Source: Scleromitrula shiraiana
Taxonomy: Eukaryota; Ascomycota; Leotiomycetes; Helotiales; Sclerotiniaceae
Direction of reading: 5' to 3'
Length of the DNA stretch: 64,000 nt
Assembly: GCA_028455995.1 (NCBI GenBank)
Contig: JABELC010000008.1
Location: 557,501-621,500, forward strand
Shown piece after piece: positions 12,303-24,350 of this stretch. How positions within the stretch are numbered: the stretch's first letter is position 1; every line of letters starts with the position of its first letter. The position numbers were made by a program, and so were the translations under genes. The notes beneath the pieces are model-generated. The model did no database searches and was not told the DNA's origin. It saw only the letters and a list, made by a program, of their open reading frames with translations.

Positions 12303-14078
12303 ATGGCGTTGAATAAAGAATCCCCAATGATTCAAAATCAAAATAATCCTAATTCCAACTTATTCAACGAAGAAACGTTGAAATCAGAGAAAGATATCCG
12401 AGATATCGAACATTCAGGCGGAGAACACTCAAGCGGAACCAATACTCCGGTCCACATCTCTTCAGCTCCAAAAGGTGATTGGAAATCTCAATTGTTTGGA
12501 GGTCCCAATACGTATATTGGTCCAAGAACCTGTCCCGTTTTGCCACATCTTCGACATACTGTTGCTACCGAGAGTGAAAGTGATATTGGACGAAAGCTTG
12601 TTGAGAATGAGGCGGGAAATGATATTCAATATCGAACTTGTAGCTGGGAACAGGTAAACATTGATTATCACCACTGTGTGATAACTTCACTAACAATTCA
12701 AAAAATTAGACTTCTGGCCTTCTATTCTCCGAGTATATTTGCTTGGCCATTTTGTCATTCCCATGGGCCTATTCGGTTTTGGGACTCGCACTTGGTCTTG
12801 TAATGACACTCGTTGTTGCTGGAATGGTACAATACACTTCACTCACTGTCTGGGAATATTGTCTACGTCATCCTGAGGTTCGCGATGTTTGTGATATTGG
12901 TCAGATGTTATTTGGTGGAAGTAAAATCGCTTGGTATTTTACATTGGTGATGTTTCTCTTGAACAATACGTTCATTCAGGTATGCATTACATCTACATAA
13001 ACACACTCAATTCCGCTCTTACACATTGACTAACTTTCTTCATGAATAGGCTCTTCACGTATTGACAATTGCAAAATATCTCAACACAATGACCAACCAC
13101 AGTCAATGCACCACCACATTCGCCGCCATTGGAGCCATCATCTCATTCGCATGCTCACTTCCACGAACTTTCAAGATGCTCTCCAAACTCGGCACCGCAT
13201 CCGCCTTCTTCACATTCATCTCCGTACTTCTCGTCGCAATCTTCACTGCTATCGAAAAACACCCCGCAGGCTATAACCCTGATCCCACTTCCATCATCGC
13301 CGCCACAGGACTCCACGGTGGCGACCCACTCGTTACAGCCGGTCCCGTACAAGGCGTTACTTTCGTCAACGGAATGAGCGCTTTCCTCAATATCGCCTAT
13401 ACATTTATCGGACAAATTACACTCCCATCATTCATTGCCGAGATGAAAGACCCACGCGATTTCCCCAAAGCCTTATGGTCCGTTACCATTGCAGAGATCA
13501 TTCTCTTTGGTGTCGTTGGCTCCATCGTCTATGCTTACGTCGGCAACCAATATGTCACGGCGCCCGCGTTTGGTTCCTTGGGAAATGAAACTTACCTCAA
13601 GGTTTCATTCAGCTTTATGATCCCCACGCTTATTTTCCTCGGCGTGTTATATGCTTCCGTTAGCGCACGCATGATTTTCTTCCGAGTGCTTACCGGATCC
13701 CGTCATCTGACTTCGCATACTATCAAGGGATGGGTCTTCTGGGCTCTTATTCTAGCTTGCACATGGATTTTGGCATACATCATTGCTGAGGTGATTCCTT
13801 TCTTCTCGGATCTCTTGTCTCTCATGTCCTCATTGTTTGATTCGTTCTTTGGATTCATCTTTTGGGGCGTGGCATATCTTAGGATGAGGAGAGCTGATCA
13901 TGGCGAGGGCTGGATGAGGAAGACTAGTAAGGTTGGAATTGCCTTTAATGTTTTCTTGATCTTGGTGGGACTCTTCTTCTTGGTGGCTGGTACTTATGTT
14001 AGTGTGCAGAGTATCATCAATAGTTATGCTAGTGGCGCTGTGGGTGGTGTTTTTGCTTGTGCAAGTAATGGCATTTAG
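12303..14078 (+). CDS. AAAP-family amino-acid transporter
   Basis: A predicted 549-residue permease of the amino acid/auxin permease family. It is probably a proton-coupled neutral or aromatic amino-acid importer of the Neurospora Mtr type at the plasma membrane or vacuole. Three exons fit: 12303-12653, 12710-12979 and 13050-14078, with GTAAAC..TAG and GTATGC..TAG introns that keep frame. The first ~117 residues are hydrophilic and Asn/Ser/Glu-rich, as expected of a cytosolic tail. Exon 2 opens with the first membrane helix (LLFSEYICLAILSFPWAY), a segment highly typical of this fungal family. About ten further hydrophobic segments run to the C-terminus. The start is the first ATG in a long frame, after a pyrimidine-rich leader. 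Substrate is not determinable from sequence alone. A poly-G tract follows the stop codon closely. Confidence 0.9.
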
Positions 14079-16563
14079 ATTTAGATGGGGACGATATGGG
14101 TGGTGATTCTTTTCTTCTTTTTGGGGGGTTGGGAGAGGGGGGGGGGGGGGGGGGGGGGGTGCGAGGTTTCTTTTCTTCGATTTGGGAACATCGAACGATC
14201 ACGGAGAAAGAATAATAAGAAAGAATACCGTATCATAGAAAGATACACAGGATACAATACAAATACATAGAGTACATAAACACAAACCTACACAGACAGG
14301 AAAGGGCCCTCTGGTAGTCATAATTTTTAAATAAACGAATTTTTTTAATGAACCGATAATTTTCCCATACAAAATTCCTAGTATTTGTGGTGTCAAATCA
14401 GGCTTCGAATCGTTCTTAAGGCATAAATAAATAATTAAACGCTCTCAAGGCACAATCGTTTAATTTTTTAAAAAAAATCGTTTATATCGGGTCATATCCC
14501 TTGCCACGCCATCTTTTCTCTATAACTGTATCTTTTCTTTTAAACATCTATATTTTTTATAATATCATGCATCATGATAGTACTCAAAACAATAAACTGT
14601 CATAAAATCTAATAATATTTATTAAATTCCTATTCCTATCCCTATTCCTATTCCTATCCTATCTAGTAATATAATAAACTAATACTATTTTAAACATATA
14701 TATATCAAACCTTAAAATTTCATTAAAATATCACTATTACTACTACTACTATAATAATAACAATAATAAACCCCATTCCAAAACAAAAAACAAAAACGAG
14801 CCTGAGAATTGAATTGAATATTATCAATAATCTTGTGATAAAACTTGAAACCTCTCTCTCTCTCTTTGTACGTACGTACGTACTAATAATAATTAAAAAT
14901 TAAAAAAAAAAAATCGCTTATTTGAAAATTCTGACTAGGGTTGGTGTTGGGATTGACGATTAGGTGGCGTTCTGTTTTATTCTATAGGATGGATGGATGG
15001 ATGGATGGATGTGTGGGTGGTTGGGCTTATTACTTTGTTACTTACATATATGTCTATGTCTATGTTAATTGGTATGGTTGGTGTGGTGTGGTGTGGTGTG
15101 GATTAAATTGGAGTAAACTGGCTTGGATTTTACTTGTACTTGTACTTTTACTTTTATTTTTCCTCTTCTGCAATTTTTAATTGTTAATTTTGATTTTAAC
15201 TTTAACTTTACTTAAAGGTTTTATGTGACTTTTTTTGTTTGTTTGTTTTTGGGGAGGGGGGTATAAAAGATGGATGGATAGAGGGAGGGATTGGAATTGG
15301 ATTGGGTGTGAAAATTGTTTCATATAAAATTGGATGGGCTTGGATAGGGTAGGAGTTAATAAGTTACAAGGACTTGGTGGATAAGGTCGGGGTTGTTTTC
15401 GTTGGGGGTTTTTGTTCCTTCCTTCCTTCCTTCTGGTCTTCGCTTCTTGTTTGTATTCTTTGGATTGGAGTGGAGTGGAGTAGAGTAGAGTATAGTATAG
15501 TATAGTAGAGTATAGTATAGTAGAGTATAGTATAGTATGGTATAGTAGAGTAGATAGGTAAAGCATATAAAAGTAATCGTTTGTCCGATAAAGATGTGTT
15601 GTTTGTCCTAAGAAAGAATGATGAGATGTTTGTGATATGAATGATGGGATGGATAGAGGGATTGTGAGTAGGTGGGTAGTTGTGAATTTGGTGTGAGGTT
15701 GGTGGATGGATGGATATTTGATGAGTTGAGTTGAGTTGAATTGAGGGAGGGAGGGAGGGAGGGATTGGTCGATGTACTGGTTGGTTGGTTATATGCATAG
15801 ATGCATAGATGGGTAGGTGGGTGGAATTAAAGGATGAATGATTAACTTAACAGGTAAGTAGATATGTAAGTCACACAGATGAGGCGAGATGGATGGGAAG
15901 GGAGGGGAAGGGAGAGTGAAGGAAGTGATGGATGGAGGAATGGAAAGATATGGGGCAAAGAGAGAGTTAAAGGCAAAAACGAAGTTGAGAAAGTTGTTGG
16001 GTAGGATTGTTGACGTGAAAGTAAAAGTAGAAGATAGGATGTGTAAAATGCGAAGTCTTACCCCTTGCTCGAAAGATAGAACCGAGGATTCTTTGTTTAA
16101 GCATTGTCGAGTATCAGTTAGACAAACAGTCAAACTCAAGTATTGAATACCTGCATAATAGCTATGAAATCGATGTAATGGGAAAGTAAAATGGTATCTC
16201 TAATTCTTCGTTACAGACACGCCATCGCATTTTCTTTCGCCATTGCTAGCGGTTTCTCGAAAATAGAAAAAAATAAAGGACATCACAAAAGCAAAAAAAA
16301 AAAAGGAAAAGAAGCACATAAGTTATATCTTGTTCGCGTGAATACCAGTTGACTTTCCTTGTAACATGTATGTTTCCTTCCCCAAATCCATACTGCACTA
16401 ACAAACAGATGACTATCGGGTTCTTTTCCTTGTGACGTATTTCCCAATGTCCATGTCATCATATTCATATATGAATGAAAGAGAAAGAGAAAGAAAAGTA
16501 AGAATTCCATATCCACACCATCATCCATTTCTCAAATCATAAGAGAGAGTGTTGCTAGGATCT
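14079..16563. other. Convergent intergenic region
   Basis: This lies between the 3' ends of the AAAP transporter (plus) and the HMG-box gene (minus). It holds a G23 run at 14137-14159, AT-rich DNA (14.3-14.9 kb), GGATG and GTGTG repeats (about 14990-15100), TAGTA/GTATA repeats (about 15470-15550) and GAGTT and GGGA repeats (about 15720-15765). Open frames on the minus strand at 15177-15798 are translated simple repeats and are not called. No RNA gene was recognised. Confidence 0.6.
14137..14159 (+). repeat. Poly-G tract (23 G)
   Basis: An uninterrupted run of 23 G starts 58 bp after the transporter stop codon, so it is probably in its 3' untranslated region. Such tracts can form G-quadruplexes in RNA and are prone to length errors in assemblies. 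Confidence 0.9.
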
Positions 16564-17698
16564 TTATGGAGACTTTGAGGCAGTCTTGAATACTGTATGG
16601 TACTCTTGTTGATATCGTCTACGATCTTCAAGTGCAGCATCCACATAAGGCTATAAAACAAGATTAGCAAGTACTTCAGAAGGAAATTGATATTGAGAGG
16701 GGGGAAAATTTCATACCTGGCGTTCAACTTCGGGAAGAGATTGGAAATCTTTGGTAATTAGTTTTGCATATTCCTTAGAAGTCACGCCCATGCCCTTGTA
16801 ATCTCCACTGGCATGTCGCTCTTTGTGATACAAAAACAAAGCCGGGATTGGATGAGTTGGGTGTCGTTCATCAACAAGTTTACTTGGTACTTTTTTGCCC
16901 GACTTTTTGCGTCGCAAGAGAGCACGAGCATTATTTGCCAAACGAATCTGATCGGGAGTGAAACCCTGAATCCATTTCTTGAAGTTGGCGGCATTAACGG
17001 CTCGGTTCTCAATGGCTCTTTGTCCAAGTTTCTAAAGACAAATCCGTCAATAAAATCGAACTTGATATCATGGCTGGAGTCATTCATACCTCTTTTTCTT
17101 GTGCCGGCAATGCCTTGAACTTCGCCCATACTTCGGCAAGTTTACCAGAAGAATTGCCCTTGACACCCGCCAACGTATCGCGCACAAAGATATTGTGTGC
17201 CGCCTCTGGAAGTCTTGCAGGTTCGGATTCCAAAAGAGCGGTCGCCTTCAGTTTCAGAACAGCCTCGTTTGCTGCCTTCTTAGCTTTTTTTTCCTTCTGC
17301 TTTTCGGTCAAAGGCGCTCTCTTCTTGACTTTCTTTGGCTTTGCCTTCAACTTGCTCTTGCTCTTGGGTTTTCTGGCCTTCTTTGCAGCTTTCTTCGCAG
17401 ACTTCTTCTTCTTTACAGGCTTCTTCTTTGCAGGCTTCTTCGCAGCAGCTGTGCTAGTCTTTGCTTTTTGGGTGGTAGCTGGTTTTTTCCCCTTGGTACT
17501 TGTAGTTTGTGTAGACTTAGTCGCAGTAGCATACAATCGACGCGCTAAGAAAAATGCCGCCGGAGCTCTCGTGGCGATTTTCGCATTTTGGGTAGCTTCG
17601 ACGCGTTGTGATTGCCAAATGGTAGCTAGGAATTGTTTTGTTGATAAGTTGGATCCACCAACCCTCTTGATAGAAGCTCGTCCAATGTTAGACAACAT
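16564..17698 (-). CDS. Mitochondrial-type HMG-box DNA-binding protein
   Basis: A predicted 336-residue protein that probably packages mitochondrial DNA in nucleoids, like yeast Abf2 or filamentous-fungal mtHMGB proteins. Exons on the minus strand are 17698-17090, 17031-16717 and 16650-16564. The ATG at 17698 gives an N-terminus rich in Arg, Ser and hydrophobic residues with few acids (MLSNIGRASIKR), fitting an import presequence. Residues ~75-140 are a long Lys/Ala-rich linker with AAKKPAKKK-type motifs resembling histone H1 tails. Two HMG-box-like segments follow: a divergent one at ~160-215 (NIFVRD..WAKFKALPAQEKE) and a second at ~260-330 (ALFLYHKERHA..FQSLPEVERQPYVD). An upstream in-frame GTG could extend the frame by ten codons, but ATG is the likelier start. 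It is transcribed divergently from the Prp5 gene. Confidence 0.8.
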
Positions 17699-18109
17699 GG
17701 TGAAGGTTATGAATTGTGGGAGCACCACGGAATTTAAGTGTCTTGCAAACCGATTGATTGGAATGTAAGGAGTGACAATGATGGCGAGTTGAATTTGTAG
17801 ATTTGAGGTTAACTTCTCTGCTTCAGCCCTTTTCGTCTAAGATGAGGTCTCACGTGTTCGTAATTTTGAAGTCCGTGCACCATCAACATTTGAAGTCTAG
17901 GCTGGAGCTCTTTAAATATCATCATCACTTTAGATTATCACTGAGCAGTCATCATTACCACATAAATAATAAACACATAGCGAACTGTGGTTTCGGATCA
18001 ATACATTTTGAGTTTGTTTGGAATTGGGGTAAAGGATCTTATTTCCTATAATTACTGATCCCACCTGAAAGTAGTTCTGCCCATTGAAATTACATTTACT
18101 GGGGCAAGA
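17699..18109. promoter_or_regulatory. Divergent promoter, HMG-box gene and PRP5
   Basis: The start codons of the two genes are separated by 411 bp, so this segment must hold both promoters and 5' leaders. No clear TATA box or known operator was recognised. The arrangement would allow shared control of a mitochondrial nucleoid gene and a splicing gene, but that is only a possibility. Confidence 0.6.
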
Positions 18110-21100
18110 ATGGCTCGACACAGGGACTCTCGCTCACCATCCCCAACAGGAAGCCACCATTCGTCGAGACGAAGTCGAAGGGATGATGATGGCAGACGCG
18201 ACCGAGATCGAAGAGATGATCCTAGAGGACCGAGACGGCGCAGTCGCTCTCGAAGCCCCGATGTATGACTACTTCCTTTCAAACTTCATATCAATTATTT
18301 AGCTGTTGCTGACTATTTTCAGCGTTACCAGCGTGATCGAGATTCTCACCGCAGAAGGGACCGATCGGTAGGAAGACTAAACGATGATTATTATAGATCT
18401 GGTCGCCGAGATAGGTCTCGAGACCGCAGAGATAGATATGTTGAAAGGGAACGATCCCCAGATAGGCGACGACGCAGAAGTCGGGAACGGGATTACCGTG
18501 ATAGGCGAGACGATTCTTATGATAGGGCTCGAAAACGCCGCGAGGATTCTACTGACTCTTGGCCCCGTAGCAGAGGAGATGATAATCGAGGTCAAACTCC
18601 TAATCGAGCAGACAGCGTAAAACCGACTGATGTATGGAATCAGTTTTCAAGTCACTTTGTTCAAAAGACTAATTTATTTTTTGCAGGCCCCAAAACCATC
18701 AGCACCAGCAGTACAAACCGAAGAACAAAAGAAAGCAGAACGTTTAGCTAAATTGGAAGCATGGAAGAAGAAGATGGCCGAAGACAAAGAGCGCAAAGAG
18801 AAGGAACTTTCAGCAGGAGGAGCTCGAAAATTATTGGATGCTATAGATCAAAAGTCCATGGGTTCTCCTTCTCTTGTCTCGCCAAATTCTCCTGCTACTC
18901 CTACGACTCCGGCAACAAATGATTTAGCACCTCCAACAAATTACGCTGGAAAGTTTGACCCCAAGGCGATAGCTAAGAAAGCAGTGGCTAGTTCAAATAG
19001 TGCAAATACACTTGGAAAGGATATACCATTGAAAGAATTGTCTAAAGCGTCCGCTACCTTAACTTCCACGGTCAAAGGATTACAAGCTGACAAAAAGCCA
19101 ACAGCTTTCAACAGCACTTCAAAAGGTAATTACGAAGTCTACTCTTATAAATTTGATCAAATAGCTAACCAGTTTTTAGCATCTGCGTTACCTAAGACTA
19201 GAGGAAATCTTAGTGCTTTCGGGCTCGGAACAAAGGTCAATACAGAGAATGAAAAGACATCACAGAAACGTGCTCTCGATTTTGATGAAGAGGAAGGATC
19301 AAGGAAGAAATTAGAAAAGCTACCGACCCTCTCAATGGCAAACTCCATGGAAGATGATGCTGCGCTCGCTAACGGTGCTGAGGTACAAGACGACGATGAC
19401 GATGTAGATATGGAAGCTGCTGGTACCGAAGAAGAAGCTGCAGCGGCAGCTAGAGCGGCAGCGGAGAAGCGCGAAGAAAGACTTCAAGAGCAACAAGAAT
19501 CCGAAAATCTACCTCAAATGAACGGTGATACAAAGATGGAAGATGCGCCTCAAGTTGATTCGACGGCCATGGAAGAAGATGAGGAAATCGATCCATTGGA
19601 AGCATTCATGGAAGCAATGGGAGACCCCTCTTCCCTTCCTACAACCAACAATACATTCATCAAAAATCAGAGCAAGGTTATGCAACAAGAACCGGAGGCC
19701 TTATTTGGCGACGACGATGTGGATTTGAAAACGATAGACGCGGATCCTGATGAAATTCTGGCCATGGCGAACAAAGCTAGAAAGAAGAAGGATATTCCAA
19801 CTATTAATTACGCAAAATTAGACCTCCCACCTTTTCGCAAGAACTTCTACACCGAACCTGCAGAGTTGGCCGATATGTCAGAAGCTGAACTTAACGATTT
19901 AAGATTGGAACTTGATGGTATTAAAGTAGCCGGTAAGGATGTTCCCAAGCCTGTACAAAAGTGGTCACAATGCGGCCTTGATGTGAAATCTTTGGATGTC
20001 ATAAGAAAATTGGAATATGATCGACCAACTTCAATTCAAATGCAGGCAATTCCAGCAATCATGTCAGGTCGAGATGTCATTGGAGTAGCCAAGACCGGAT
20101 CGGGTAAAACGATTGCCTTCTTACTCCCCATGTTCCGTCATATTCGTGACCAAAGACCATTGGAAGGCTCTGATGGACCAGTTGGATTGATCATGACACC
20201 TACAAGAGAACTTGCAACACAAATTCACAAAGAATGTAAGCCATTCCTAAAGGCAATGGGACTTCGAGCAGTTTGCGCATATGGAGGAGCACCTATTAAA
20301 GATCAAATTGCCGACCTCAAAAGGGGCGCAGAAATAATTGTTTGTACACCTGGAAGAATGATTGATCTATTGGCAGCAAATTCCGGTAGAGTTACAAATC
20401 TTCGACGTGTCACTTATGTTGTTCTAGACGAAGCTGATCGTATGTTTGATATGGGATTTGAACCTCAAGTCATGAAGATATTCAACAATATCCGACCTAA
20501 TAGGCAAACTATCCTTTTCTCGGCGACCATGCCACGAATCATGGATGCATTAGCAAAGAAAACGCTCCAGTCACCAGTTGAAATTGTTGTTGGTGGTAGG
20601 AGCATAGTTGCACCAGAAATAACACAAATTGTTGAAGTTCGAGAAGAGAAGGAAAAGTTCCACAGACTTTTAGAACTTCTCGGAGAACTTTACAATACTG
20701 ATGAAGATGCTCGAACACTCATCTTCGTCGATAGACAAGAGAAAGCTGATGATCTATTGAAAGATTTAATGCGAAAAGGTTATCCATGTATGTCTATCCA
20801 TGGTGGGAAGGATCAAATTGATCGCGACTCAACTATTGATGATTTCAAGGCCGGTGTAGTTCCAATTATGATAGCTACATCAGTTGCTGCTCGAGGTTTA
20901 GATGTTAAGCAACTCAAACTAGTTGTCAATTTCGATGCACCAAATCATTTGGAAGACTACGTTCATAGAGCTGGTCGAACAGGTAGAGCAGGTAATACTG
21001 GTACTGCCGTTACATTTGTTACAGAAGACCAAGAACAATATTCAGTAGGTATCGCCAAGGCTCTTGAACAATCAGGTCAGCCAGTACCCGAAAGACTCAA

Positions 21101-21848
21101 TGAGATGAGAAAATCATTTCGCGATAAGGTTAAGAGTGGCAAATCAAAAGATAGCTCAGGCTTCGGTGGAAAAGGTCTTGAACGACTTGATGCTGAACGT
21201 GAAGCTGCTAGGAATCGTGAGAGAAAGACTCATAAAACTGATGGTGACGATGAAGATGAGAAGGAAGAGAAAGGAGACGATGATGTTGTTCTCAAAGCTG
21301 CATCAATTGTCCAACCTGCCTCTGCCCCTGCTCCAAAACTCCTCGGTGTACCAAAGGGCATCGATCTTGATGGAGACATCAAAGTCCACCGTACCGAAAC
21401 CGCAGCATCATCAAGCGGATCCAAAAATCCCCTCGATAAAGTTACCTCAGCAATTGATGCAATCAACGCCCGACTTAACAAAACAGGACAATTACGATCC
21501 GGCGTTCCAATCGATAATAAAGGACCTGATGCCGGTGCCTTCCACGCAACATTGGAAATCAACGACTTCCCACAAAAAGCTCGATGGGCCGTCACGAATA
21601 GAACGAATGTGGCTAAGATTCTCGAAGCAACGGGGACGTCGATTACGACGAAGGGAAGTTTCTATCCGGCTGGGAAAGAGGTGCAGGCGGGTGGGGACCC
21701 GAAGTTGTATATTCTTGTTGAGGGGGATACGGAGGTGGTGGTTACGAATGCGATGAGGGAGTTGATGAGGTTGTTGAAGGAGGGGACGATGGCGGCGGCA
21801 GATCAGGAGGGGAGGACGCCCGCTAGTGGTAGGTATACTGTTACTTAG
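18110..21848 (+). CDS. prp5: Pre-mRNA-processing ATP-dependent RNA helicase Prp5
   Basis: A DEAD-box helicase of about 1,189 residues acting in the nucleus in prespliceosome assembly, where Prp5 remodels U2 snRNP for branch-site recognition. Exons: 18110-18262, 18323-18631, 18687-19125 and 19180-21848. The first ~155 residues are an RS-rich domain (SRSRSP, many RRDR/RDR units). Charged, low-complexity and acidic segments run to ~500. The helicase core follows: Q motif near QCGLDV and TSIQMQ, Walker A AKTGSGKT (604-611), PTRELA, TPGR, DEAD (717-720), SAT (748-750), ARGLD and HRAGRTGRAG (~896-905). The C-terminal part with DINDFPQKARW-like sequence is typical of Prp5/DDX46. The span 19126-19179 reads open but has a GTAATT donor, a GCTAAC branch site and a TTTTAG acceptor, so I treat it as an intron. 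It is 54 nt and lacks stops. Confidence 0.95.
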
Positions 21849-22420
21849 CTTGGTGGTGGTGGGGAAGAAAAAGAGGAAGAGGGAAGGAGGAGGGGAGGGG
21901 AAGAGTGATTTGCATAGGCAATAAATGATACATGTAGGCAGATAAATGCTTTATTTTACTTTACGTAGGTATGTAGTAGATAGGCATTTTAAATAATTGA
22001 GGGTATATATAACATACAATTGAAATATGAATTTAATCTTCTACCAATCTTCCTAATCCACATGCACATGCACATGCATATTCACATTCACATTCACATC
22101 CATTTTTACCGTGCTGTGCTTCACTTTGATATTCTTCATCTTGGACGCATTGAAGGTCGGTCGTAAATTCCCAATATATTTATTACTCTCCATTTCATGG
22201 TATTCGTATATCGCATAGCTTCATGTCGCATTATATTCCACCCACTACATCACCCATCACATGCATCCTAGTCCTTCCCATCAAAAATCGAATCCCAATC
22301 CCAATCCCAATCCCAATCCCAATCCCAATCCCAACTCCAAACTCTAAACTCTATAAAAAGCACAACCACCGCTGCATTCCCTCCTCCCTTCCTCCTCCTC
22401 CTCCTCCTCCTCTCACAAAC
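21849..22420. other. Convergent intergenic region
   Basis: This lies between the stop codons of PRP5 (plus) and the small acylated-protein gene (minus), and so holds both 3' untranslated regions. It contains GGGAGG-type purine repeats just after PRP5, short CACATG/CACATT repeats (about 22060-22100), a CCCAAT repeat (about 22290-22335) and CTC repeats (about 22380-22415). No gene is seen. Confidence 0.6.
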
Positions 22421-23040
22421 CTAATTATAAGCCCTAACCACCGCCGCCTCATCCGCATCCCGCGCTCTCAACTCATTCCTACTCGCCTCCTCCAGCGTAT
22501 CGATTCTCGATTGTTTTTTCTGCTCCAGCAATTGTGCGCTTAGTTTTCCGGGGGGCGGGCGCTGTTTGTTGCGGGCCTGGTGGGATGGGTTAGTTCTTGT
22601 TTGTTTGTTTGTTTTTTTCTTGTTTCTTTCTTTCTTTCTCTTTGCAATATTCGTGCTTGCGGTTGGAGGAGATGAGGAGTGGATGAGGGGGGGGGGAGAG
22701 AGAAAATGTAATAAGGGAATGTAAGAAGAAAATGTAAGAAGAAAGAAAAGAAAAGCAAAGAGGGGATAGGAAAAGATGAGGACAAAAATGAGAAAATAAA
22801 TACCTCCGCAGCCTCCGCAGCTTTCCTCCTCGCATCCGTCTGCGTCTGCGTCTGATTAGGATTTTGAGTTTGACTGGAGGGAGTTGTAGGCGAGTCGCCG
22901 CCGAGTTTTCGAGGGGGTCCCCCTACGGTTCGCGGGATGCTGGAGGTGGGATTTGAGGCGGTTTTGGGGGCGGCGGAGAGGGTTCGGCCGGGGGTGGAGA
23001 AGTTGTCGCTGGTGGAGGGGGTGGAGCAGCAGGAGCCCAT
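22421..23040 (-). CDS. Small conserved-looking protein with dual-acylation N-terminus
   Basis: A predicted 130-residue protein of unknown function. Two exons on the minus strand fit: 23040-22804 and 22576-22421, joined across a 227-nt intron (GTATTT donor, CACCAG acceptor). It begins MGSCCSTPS. Gly2 with Ser6 fits an N-myristoylation signal, and Cys4 and Cys5 are likely palmitoylation sites, so membrane anchoring is expected. Residues ~10-70 are Ser/Thr/Pro/Gln-rich and look disordered. The C-terminal ~60 residues are charged and helical (DARRKAAEAAE before the intron, LLEQKKQSRIDTLEEASRNE after it). I do not recognise a named family. A loose resemblance in style to acylated vacuolar adaptors (LAMTOR1/Meh1) is not enough for assignment. 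A C20 run lies 24 bp upstream of the ATG on the coding strand. Confidence 0.75.
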
Positions 23041-24350
23041 TTTGTAGTTTGTAGGGTTTTTTTGGGGGGGGGGGGGGGGGGGGTAGTGAATAGGTTCTGG
23101 GAGGGGGGGAGGTGAAGTGAAGTGAAGGTGGAGGTGGAGGTTGTATAGAGGTTGCGGATCTGGGCGAGCCGATATTGGGAAGTAGATTGGTTTTATGTTA
23201 TGCGGGTTTAGTTTGGACTGACTGTATTTGCGACGTAACTATTTGGTCGAATGTATGGTGTGGTTTAATTGGGAGTTATGTGTTGACGTCGGGGGTTTGC
23301 GAAATGTAGTGATTGGGATACCAAGAGTGAGGCTATGTCATTAGAGGTACCGACTGCATGGTAAGTTTAGCGTGAATTTGAATTTGAATATATGGCCTGG
23401 GTATATATATATATATATAGTCAAATTGCAATTGATTCAAGGTGGTATGTTTATATTTATATTTATTTATTTATATTCATTTATATATATATATATATAT
23501 ATCAATACATAGATAGGCGAAGTATATCTTTTAGAAATAGTAGACTTCAGGATTATTATATTTGAGGGCTGCGAATGATATTGAATTTATGTAGCCAATA
23601 TTTGTTATTTAATATTCATGGATTTCATTCAGCCTTTCTATCAATTCGTCTGATTTGAATTGACAATAGCTCTTATCGATAAGAAAGGAAAAGATTTTAG
23701 AGCCGCATTTGGGATTGGGATCTCTTAAGCGAGGAGATAAAATGCGTGGACGTGGGTGTGGATTCAAATGTTTTAATAGTGGGTGGTTATGTCGGTCTAA
23801 CAAAGACTTTCCAATTTATTATTATTTATTATAGGTCAACATTTTACTTAGTAATGTGAAGGAAGGTCTTCCCAGACTCAAAATAATAAAACTGAATGAA
23901 AAATTCAAAATCAACCTTGTTGGATACCTTACTAAAGGAAAACCGTTCACAACCATTTACAACCACTTACAACCACTCACTACCACCACCTGCCCATCAA
24001 GCAACTCTTAGCTAATACTCACTCATATTTCCTAAATCTTCACACAAAATTTATTACTTCTTCCCCTCCTCCCACCACCCCCCCCCCCTTCCCCCCCGGT
24101 AAACCTTTCCCCAATTTGTCTTACATATTGGCTGCATCAAAGACTGGCTCATGTCGATATTCTCAATATTGAAACTCTGAATTTCAATTTCTAATTCGAA
24201 ATTCATCAAACTTGATCGATAGCACCAAAAAGACTTATTCGCGAACTGCCACAATCAAAACCATAACGATATACTATCTGATGTTCTTTTGTTTGATAGG
24301 TCAAACTATATGCAACTAACCGTTGAGAACCGTTAAAGCGACAGGCAATC
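23041..24350. promoter_or_regulatory. Divergent promoter region
   Basis: The starts of the acylated-protein gene (minus) and the zinc-finger gene (plus) are about 1.3 kb apart. The region has a G20 tract (23064-23083), TA repeats (about 23404-23420 and 23482-23502) and a C-rich run (about 24080-24100). It probably carries both promoters and long 5' leaders. No binding site was assigned. Confidence 0.5.
23064..23083 (+). repeat. Poly-G tract (20 G)
   Basis: Twenty consecutive G on the plus strand, i.e. C20 on the coding strand of the gene starting at 23040. It sits 24-43 bp before the start codon and is therefore probably in that gene's leader or core promoter. Confidence 0.9.

Noticed and set aside
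15177..15798. Overlapping minus-strand frames of 129 and 144 codons
   Set aside because: They are simple-repeat translations (TATAC/TACTC and CCATC tracts).
17070..17768. 232-codon plus-strand frame
   Set aside because: It is the antisense shadow of the Lys-rich HMG-box gene, whose codon bias keeps the opposite frame open.
21136..21756. 206-codon frame inside the prp5 region
   Set aside because: Shadow of the true frame; no independent motif.
22223..22543. 106-codon plus-strand frame
   Set aside because: Made of CCCAAT and CTC repeats and overlaps the last exon of the real minus-strand gene.
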